Shown here: positions 58,683 to 64,000 of the stretch, piece after piece
Numbering within the stretch: position 1 is the first letter of the stretch
Layout: every line of letters begins with the position of its first letter
Source: Clostridia bacterium
GTDB lineage: Bacteria > Bacillota > Clostridia > Christensenellales > DTU072
Assembly (NCBI GenBank): GCA_017403145.1
Contig: JAFQOO010000007.1
Location: 1-64,000, forward strand
DNA length: 64,000 nt
Direction: 5' to 3'
Translations under genes and position numbers: made by a program
The notes under the pieces: generated by a model
What the model saw: only the letters and a program-made list of their open reading frames with translations
Told to the model about the DNA's origin: nothing
Databases searched by the model: none

Positions 58683-58736
58683 TAGATAGGTTGACTATCT
58701 AAACAGATTATATACTAGCTATAATATCGCTGTCAA
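58683..58736 (-). promoter_or_regulatory. Promoter with dyad operator for the DUF1700-like gene
   Basis: On the minus strand TTGACA (58731-58736), 18 bases, TATAAT (58707-58712) are both consensus. TAGATAG-N5-CTATCTA (58683-58701) covers the start site and the next bases, an ideal repressor site. Confidence 0.75.
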
Positions 58737-58754
58737 GCGTGTGATATTATTTTT

Positions 58755-59639
58755 TTAACGGATATACTTTCTAAAGAATTCTGCGGTTATATCGTTTGCT
58801 CTTACCGATTCTTCCCAATCGGGTTGGATAACGTTATAAACGTGGGTGAGTTTATTGGTCTGGTCGTCTTTTGCGAAATGTACCAATTGACACTCGGCCC
58901 CCATATTTTTATATTCTTCGTATCCTTTGAGCGTTTGACCTTTCATAAAGTCCCCGTCGCAAGTGATAAATAGGGAGGGCACTTTTTCGCATTTATCGGC
59001 ACGGAAATCTATATAAGGGAATATATCGTTTTCCTTCGCCTTTTTGCCGAGCAATGGATAGAAATAGGTTTTGACGATGGGCATTGTCGCAAGCTTAGAG
59101 GTATATAGTGCGGGGCAGGTGTAGCAAACTGCGTTAAATTTGGCCTTCAAGTTTATACCGAAAGCATTTTGCATATCTTCGTCAACCGATAGATTTACCA
59201 TCAGCGATGCTAGATGTCCGCCGGCGCTATCACCCGTGAGGAATAGATTGTTCAAGTCTATTCCTAGTTCGCTCGCGTTATCATATATATAGTTAATAGC
59301 GGTAGCGACGTCGATTACTTGGTCTTTTAGCGATGCTTTTGGAGTTAATCTATAACTGATATTTACCACTCTAAAACCACGTTCGACTAGGTTTAAGCAA
59401 TAAATTTTGTTTAGCTCTTTATCGCCATAATACCAACCGCCACCGTGTACGTCTATTATAGTAGGCAGAGGTCCTTCGCAGTTTAAAGGCGAGTAAACGT
59501 CGAGCATATGGTACTTGTCGCCATCGTTTACGTAGGCTATATCAACCCTTTCCGCCATAGTAGGAACTCGTAGCGTCTTTATCCTTTTTTCATCTTGGGG
59601 TTTTGTAACGTTGTCCCAAAACCATACAAATAGATTCAT
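58755..59639 (-). CDS. Alpha/beta hydrolase (esterase, HSL type)
   Basis: 294 residues. DVHGGGWYYGDKE is the oxyanion-hole HGGG motif of hormone-sensitive-lipase-type esterases, LTGDSAGGHLAS the nucleophile elbow G-D-S-A-G, and the Asp/His of the triad are expected in FITCDGDFMKG and TNKLTHVYN. It should hydrolyse short acyl esters in the cytoplasm. A TATAAT-like -10 on its strand lies at about 59718, leaving a leader of about 70 bases. Confidence 0.87.
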   Translation of the reverse strand: MNLFVWFWDNVTKPQDEKRIKTLRVPTMAERVDIAYVNDGDKYHMLDVYSPLNCEGPLPTIIDVHGGGWYYGDKELNKIYCLNLVERGFRVVNISYRLTPKASLKDQVIDVATAINYIYDNASELGIDLNNLFLTGDSAGGHLASLMVNLSVDEDMQNAFGINLKAKFNAVCYTCPALYTSKLATMPIVKTYFYPLLGKKAKENDIFPYIDFRADKCEKVPSLFITCDGDFMKGQTLKGYEEYKNMGAECQLVHFAKDDQTNKLTHVYNVIQPDWEESVRANDITAEFFRKYIR

Positions 59640-60038
59640 AATTACTCCGTTTTAGTATCCATAGCTACAAAATATTTATTATTGCTAACTCGATACTGAT
59701 TTTTGATAAAAATATTATATCACACGTTATCACCCTCTACAAGCCCCCAAAAATGCAAATGAAACTAATTTTTTGGCTGGCTTTCTTAATCATAATCTTT
59801 AGAAAAGCGTTCGACAAAATTTTCGTTTGATATACTTCTCTTGGGGTTGTCTCCCGCGTGAAACACAACATATAGTTTACGCGCGCTCGCCCGCTCGGTA
59901 ATATTTTAGTAAAATCGCGCGTAATATGTAGCGCGTTAGCGCGCGTATGTGCTAAAATAGTTGCAACAAGGGGATAGTTTTCCCTATTTTCCTACGCGCA
60001 CGTAGGCATAAATAAAATATTATATAACGGAAAGTGTA
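59640..60038. other. Divergent intergenic region with CG-rich palindromes
   Basis: No gene. Bases 59877-60006 are unusually rich in CGCG: a GCGCG/CGCGC stem at 59931-59944 and CCTACG-CGCA-CGTAGG at 59991-60006. A weak promoter for the surface protein may be TTGCAA (59961-59966), 18 bases, TATTTT (59985-59990). The left part carries the upstream region of the hydrolase. Confidence 0.5.
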
Positions 60039-63000
60039 ATGATGCCGGTTAAGAACATAAAAATCAATAAGTTAACAACAATCGTTTTTGCGCTACTGAT
60101 TATGCTATCGGTTGGCGTTTGTCTCGCGTTCGCTTCATATGGTGGAGCGGAAGTCGCTCTTGCTGCAAACGACAACACGGGTAGTACTGCTGTTGATGCC
60201 GAGATAAGCACCTATCAAGAAAAGCTAGATACCGGTGCAAGCATTACGTTAAAGGCAACCGCTAGGGAAACCACCTATGCGCCCGATGCCGCTATCGCTA
60301 TTGCAGAAGCAAGGGAACAAGCGGTTATTACTCTTTCGGGTGATTTGTGGAAAGCGGTTGAAAGCGGAAGAATTACTGCAACTCTCTATGCAAGTGGAAC
60401 CAACTCTTACTCTACCAATTCGGGAACTCCCGGAGCTAAGGACGCGGGCTTCACGGTAAGCGGAGCGATGAGCGGTAACGGAAAATTCTCCACTGCAAAC
60501 ACTACTTACGAAGATAGAGTTATCGCCGAAGAAGTATTGCTCGATGCCGATAACGGAAACGAAATTATAATTGAATATTATGCAACCCATAGAGCTATAG
60601 ACGAGAAGACCACTCTTGGTGAAAACGTCGCTGAAGCAAGCGTAGATTGTGTTATGAATTTCACTCTAGAGCTTTCGTTTGAAGAGGTAGTAGTAATAAT
60701 GCACTCCTCAAGCGGTGGTTCGGTAAAGGATGCCGAAGGCAATATTCTAGAAATGGTAGCGGGTGAAAAACAACTAACTTTGGGATTCGGCGAAAGTATT
60801 GCTTTTATCGCAGTTCCCAAAGACGGATGTTTCTTCCTCGGTTGGAAGAACGAAAATTCCAACCAATCAAACGTTCTTGGTATGACGTTGGATTTGGGCA
60901 AGACCGTAGATATTCCCAGTGGCGAAGTACCCAACTATACTGCAGAATTCCAATACATCACCGTTGCTAGTCAAGATGAATACGAGTATACCGGTTCTCC
61001 CGTAGGTCCCGTAGTAAGGTCTACTGCTTATACGGGAATATACTATTTGATACACCGCTATACCGGTACTACTCTATCCGGCGAGACCATCGACGTTATG
61101 TCCGAGGGTGCGCAAGATATCGTAGCTGCACCTATCAGAACGGGTTCGTTTAACTATACTTGTGAATTTTACTATCGTGTAGGAAGCGCTAACAACTATA
61201 CAAAGGGCGAGTATATCGGTGGAATATCTATTGATTTCGAAACCAAAAAGAATACCCCTGTCGTAACCCGCAAAAACGACAACTCTAGTACCATTACGTT
61301 AAGCTTTGGCGACAATCTATCGGCGCTGGATTTAAGCTATGAAGCAACCAACTCTATCGATACTTTGGTTACTTTGACCGGTACTCTAGAAATCTATTTG
61401 GGAGAAGATAGGGTTGACGTCAATAGCCTACTTCCTATGAGTAACGAGGGAACCGACTATACTTTGAGGTTTACTCCTAACGACCTAAATAACTATAACG
61501 TTCTTGATAGCGCACTAAAGATTTACGTTAAAGACGATATTACAGACGTTGGCGTCAATCTTGAACAAGGCAATCGCGATTATACTATTAGCAAGAGTAT
61601 AGCAACCGCAAGCGACGTTGATAACGACGTTCAAAACAACTATTCTACTTTAGAAGTTCCCGACAATGGCGAGCTTGTTAAAGTTGCGTTGCGTGCTACT
61701 ATGAACGACGTAAGCGGACAATATTTCTTTATCGGCTGGAGAATAGGACTTTCTCAAGACGGTTCCTTTACCGCCAATTCGTACGTTTATAGATATTTGA
61801 ACTATGCAAAAGTAAATCGTGATGCAAACGGAGATATTTCCTCTATCGACGGCTTAGCATACGACTATTATTTACCTCACTATTCCAAGCTTAGCGATGA
61901 GGAAAGAGCTAAATACACCCACGCAAAATTCGAGGCGGTATTTATAAAGGATATCACTTGCATAGACAACCCCGATACCTTAACCATTCCTTATAGTGGT
62001 TCAAGAGGATATACTCTCGTTGAATTTAGTCCTAGCACGGGATACCAAATAGGTGCCGGCGAGTTGTTATATTACTATGCAAACGCTCCCGAAAACGGCG
62101 TTAACGATGCTCCTTACTCGATTGGTGAGCATAAGTTAAAGTACGATATTATGGTAGACGATGCCGTAGTTGACGTAAGGGTTATCAATTATAACGTTAC
62201 TATAGGTAATTTGTCGGTCAAGATTAACGAAAGCGAATCTATCAAAAACGGTGGATATGATAGAGCCTCCGGTTGGGCAAGACGTATGTACTATAACTTG
62301 AAAGTAGATAATCTTTTGAGCGGTGGTGCCGAGGCATATTACTATTCTACCGATAACGGAGCAACTTGGACCAAGATAGATGGTACTATCGAAAGTGGAA
62401 GCGAATGTAAGATGTCATTCGTTACTCCCGAGGTAATAAACGATACCCAAGTAAGAAGTTATATATTTATTGCAACTCACGAAGCTAACGGTATGCCAAT
62501 GGTATTCGGTGATAAAACATACAACGTGGTTGCAGGCGCTGCAACGCATACTCTTGTAAAAATAGATACAGTAGAGCCTACGCTAACCAACGTAACCGAA
62601 ACTACCGCACTTAACGGTGCTTGGACTATGTCTAGCGTAGATTTCGAGGCACTTGCAAGCTTTGGTGGAAGCGGTGCCGTTATCGACGTATGTTATGTGG
62701 ATAAATCCAGCTCATTCATAAAGGTTGATAGTAATATCGCTCTTAATAACGGAGAGTCCGAAATCAATACGGAAAACGAAACCGTTTCCTTCAAACTAGA
62801 TACTCAATACAGCGGTAAAGTTAAGATTAGAATTAGAACGGGTTCCGGTTTAACCTATGAAGTACCCACCGAATTTGACGTTAACGTCGACCTAACTGCA
62901 CCTATCTTTAGCGCTACCGAAAAAAATCATACCGCAAATACCGCGCAAGGCTGGATAGGACTAGCAACCGAAGTTTCGTTCACGATAGATAACGTGGGCG

Positions 63001-64000
63001 GTTCGCCACTCCTTGAGCCTTTTGCAACCGATGAAGATGGTCAACACGTTGAAATAACAAACGTTACAGACAATAAGTATTGTTTAACAATAAGCGATTC
63101 CAGAGTCTATAAGGTTGTTGCAAAGGACGAAGCCGGTAACGTAAACGAGATACTAATCCAAGAAAAGATTGACGTTGAAACGGTTCAACATATATATAAC
63201 GAAGAAAGCTATAAAGCGGGTAATTGGGCAAAGATTGGCTCAAAGGTTATGTTCGATATGAATATGGGCGCTAGTGGTGCAAGACTACGCGCTTCCGTTG
63301 ATGGTGGCGATTATATACCCGTAACCGAGTTCGTAGGCTCTCAGTTCGGTATGGTTAAAGCAAACTTCACGCTTGAATACGAAATACCCTATTCCGAGCA
63401 AGTAAAGACCTATAATTTCCAAATTGAAACGGGCACCGGCGCAATAATTAACGTTGCGTTTGGCGAAGTAAAATTCGATATAGAGGCTCCCGTTTATACT
63501 CTTGAAACCGATTTGAGTGAGTGGCAAGGTGCAAAATGGACCTCGACCGCTATCGTAGCAACGTTTATCGCAGTTGATAATCAAGGTAGCGTAAATTCCG
63601 GCATAAAGGAAGTTAGCGTGGATAACGGTGGCAAGATTGTTGATTTAGGAAATAATAGATATGAATTAAAAATTGATAAATGTACCGACTTTACCATAAC
63701 GATTATGGATAAAGCGGGCAACACTATCCAAGAAGTAGTTAGAGCTAACGTTGATATTTTAACTCCCACTTTGTTGCTAACTGCATACGTTGGCGGTGGC
63801 AATCCCCAAAACGTTGAAGAGGAACTTACCGACGAGGATAGAGCTAACGTATACGACTTTAATAGCTGGATTACTAAAGCCAATGCAGAGCCTTGGGTAA
63901 GAATAGACTTTACTATTCAACAACTTACTCCTTCGGGCGCTAAGATAGAGTACTCCATTGATAATGGAGCAACTTGGAAGGTGCTAACTCCCACGTTCAC
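60039..64000 (+). CDS. Very large secreted repeat protein (partial, runs off the window)
   Basis: The frame from ATG 60039 is open to base 64000 (about 1320 codons) with no stop in this window. Residues 9-45 form a signal peptide (hydrophobic LTTIVFALLIMLSVGVCLAFA, likely cleavage after EVALAA). Then follow: a first beta-rich part, a Listeria-Bacteroides-like unit (CFFLGWKNENSN), MBG/Ig-like units beginning YEYTGSPVGP, a second GWRIGLSQDG unit, and a series of Ig/OmpL47-like modules with YYYSTDNGATW- and IDTVEPTLTNV-type motifs repeated to the end (again ISYSIDNGATW-like at the last bases). It is a cell-surface or exported adhesin-like protein; sorting signals would be past the window. SD CGGAAAG is weak. 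Confidence 0.85.
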   Translation, partial: MMPVKNIKINKLTTIVFALLIMLSVGVCLAFASYGGAEVALAANDNTGSTAVDAEISTYQEKLDTGASITLKATARETTYAPDAAIAIAEAREQAVITLSGDLWKAVESGRITATLYASGTNSYSTNSGTPGAKDAGFTVSGAMSGNGKFSTANTTYEDRVIAEEVLLDADNGNEIIIEYYATHRAIDEKTTLGENVAEASVDCVMNFTLELSFEEVVVIMHSSSGGSVKDAEGNILEMVAGEKQLTLGFGESIAFIAVPKDGCFFLGWKNENSNQSNVLGMTLDLGKTVDIPSGEVPNYTAEFQYITVASQDEYEYTGSPVGPVVRSTAYTGIYYLIHRYTGTTLSGETIDVMSEGAQDIVAAPIRTGSFNYTCEFYYRVGSANNYTKGEYIGGISIDFETKKNTPVVTRKNDNSSTITLSFGDNLSALDLSYEATNSIDTLVTLTGTLEIYLGEDRVDVNSLLPMSNEGTDYTLRFTPNDLNNYNVLDSALKIYVKDDITDVGVNLEQGNRDYTISKSIATASDVDNDVQNNYSTLEVPDNGELVKVALRATMNDVSGQYFFIGWRIGLSQDGSFTANSYVYRYLNYAKVNRDANGDISSIDGLAYDYYLPHYSKLSDEERAKYTHAKFEAVFIKDITCIDNPDTLTIPYSGSRGYTLVEFSPSTGYQIGAGELLYYYANAPENGVNDAPYSIGEHKLKYDIMVDDAVVDVRVINYNVTIGNLSVKINESESIKNGGYDRASGWARRMYYNLKVDNLLSGGAEAYYYSTDNGATWTKIDGTIESGSECKMSFVTPEVINDTQVRSYIFIATHEANGMPMVFGDKTYNVVAGAATHTLVKIDTVEPTLTNVTETTALNGAWTMSSVDFEALASFGGSGAVIDVCYVDKSSSFIKVDSNIALNNGESEINTENETVSFKLDTQYSGKVKIRIRTGSGLTYEVPTEFDVNVDLTAPIFSATEKNHTANTAQGWIGLATEVSFTIDNVGGSPLLEPFATDEDGQHVEITNVTDNKYCLTISDSRVYKVVAKDEAGNVNEILIQEKIDVETVQHIYNEESYKAGNWAKIGSKVMFDMNMGASGARLRASVDGGDYIPVTEFVGSQFGMVKANFTLEYEIPYSEQVKTYNFQIETGTGAIINVAFGEVKFDIEAPVYTLETDLSEWQGAKWTSTAIVATFIAVDNQGSVNSGIKEVSVDNGGKIVDLGNNRYELKIDKCTDFTITIMDKAGNTIQEVVRANVDILTPTLLLTAYVGGGNPQNVEEELTDEDRANVYDFNSWITKANAEPWVRIDFTIQQLTPSGAKIEYSIDNGATWKVLTPTF

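Noticed and set aside
60249..60934. Minus-strand frames inside the surface protein
   Set aside because: The plus-strand frame is open across them with a signal peptide and repeat domains; the minus frames have no SD.
1..64000. CRISPR array or cas genes
   Set aside because: No regularly spaced repeats with unique spacers and no Cas-like protein; the only tandem repeats are coding (LRR, Cys-rich units) or the hairpin cluster.

Overview
The window looks like the chromosome of a low-GC Gram-positive bacterium, most likely an uncultured gut-type Clostridia (Bacillota). Pointers are lipobox lipoproteins, strong SD sequences, TTGACA-17-TATAAT promoters, intrinsic terminators with U-tracts, DUF3842 and YerC/YecD proteins, ECF and BioY transporters, BspA-type leucine-rich repeats and a BMP-type nucleoside transporter. 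The placement rests on gene content only.

Layout. 1-7.5 kb is an AT-rich island beside tRNA-Asn. It holds an 18-bp duplication of the tRNA 3' end (124-141 and 4066-4083), a GNAT gene, a large serine recombinase, several long inverted repeats, and a compact BcgI-like restriction-modification set under a small RHH protein with palindromic operators. 7.5-10.9 kb has a PI-PLC-like protein, unknown genes, a SAM-I-clan riboswitch in front of a frameshifted orphan gene, and a phosphatase. 11.0-21.9 kb is the most striking region: SNF2/DarB-like helicase, MoxR ATPase, VWA plus zinc-peptidase-like protein, a protein with an RNA-polymerase-like double-psi-barrel Asp motif (D-Y-D-S-D), a soluble FtsH-like AAA protease and a small unknown protein. 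22-27 kb has a phosphoesterase, DUF3842, an ECF S component behind an attenuator-like leader, a kinase and an unknown HTH/SANT-tailed protein.

27.1-34.5 kb has a DNA glycosylase, a TIM-barrel isomerase, a TIR-NACHT protein and a phosphotransferase in one tight operon, then a convergent nucleotidyltransferase and a membrane/RyR-domain protein. 34.5-41.2 kb has a hairpin-cluster repeat, a BspA-type lipoprotein, an FAD oxidoreductase, a WYL regulator, a GH43 enzyme and a PHP phosphoesterase. 41.4-47.4 kb is a BMP nucleoside ABC transporter operon. 47.5-50.1 kb is a polar amino-acid ABC operon ending in a TrpR-like regulator, with two identical dyads at its promoter. 50.4-56.4 kb has a Vps4/katanin-like AAA ATPase, birA-bioY, an Eis-like acetyltransferase, a macrodomain-HTH fusion and a VWA protein. 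56.4-59.6 kb is a leftward block (acyltransferase, DUF1700-like membrane protein, alpha/beta hydrolase). From 60,039 a very large secreted Ig/repeat protein runs off the end of the window.

The best candidates for an undescribed system are the helicase-MoxR-VWA-polymerase-like-FtsH-like cluster (11,277-21,924) and, second, the TIR-NACHT operon with its RyR neighbour. All functional assignments come from reading motifs and gene order by eye; no database search was run.
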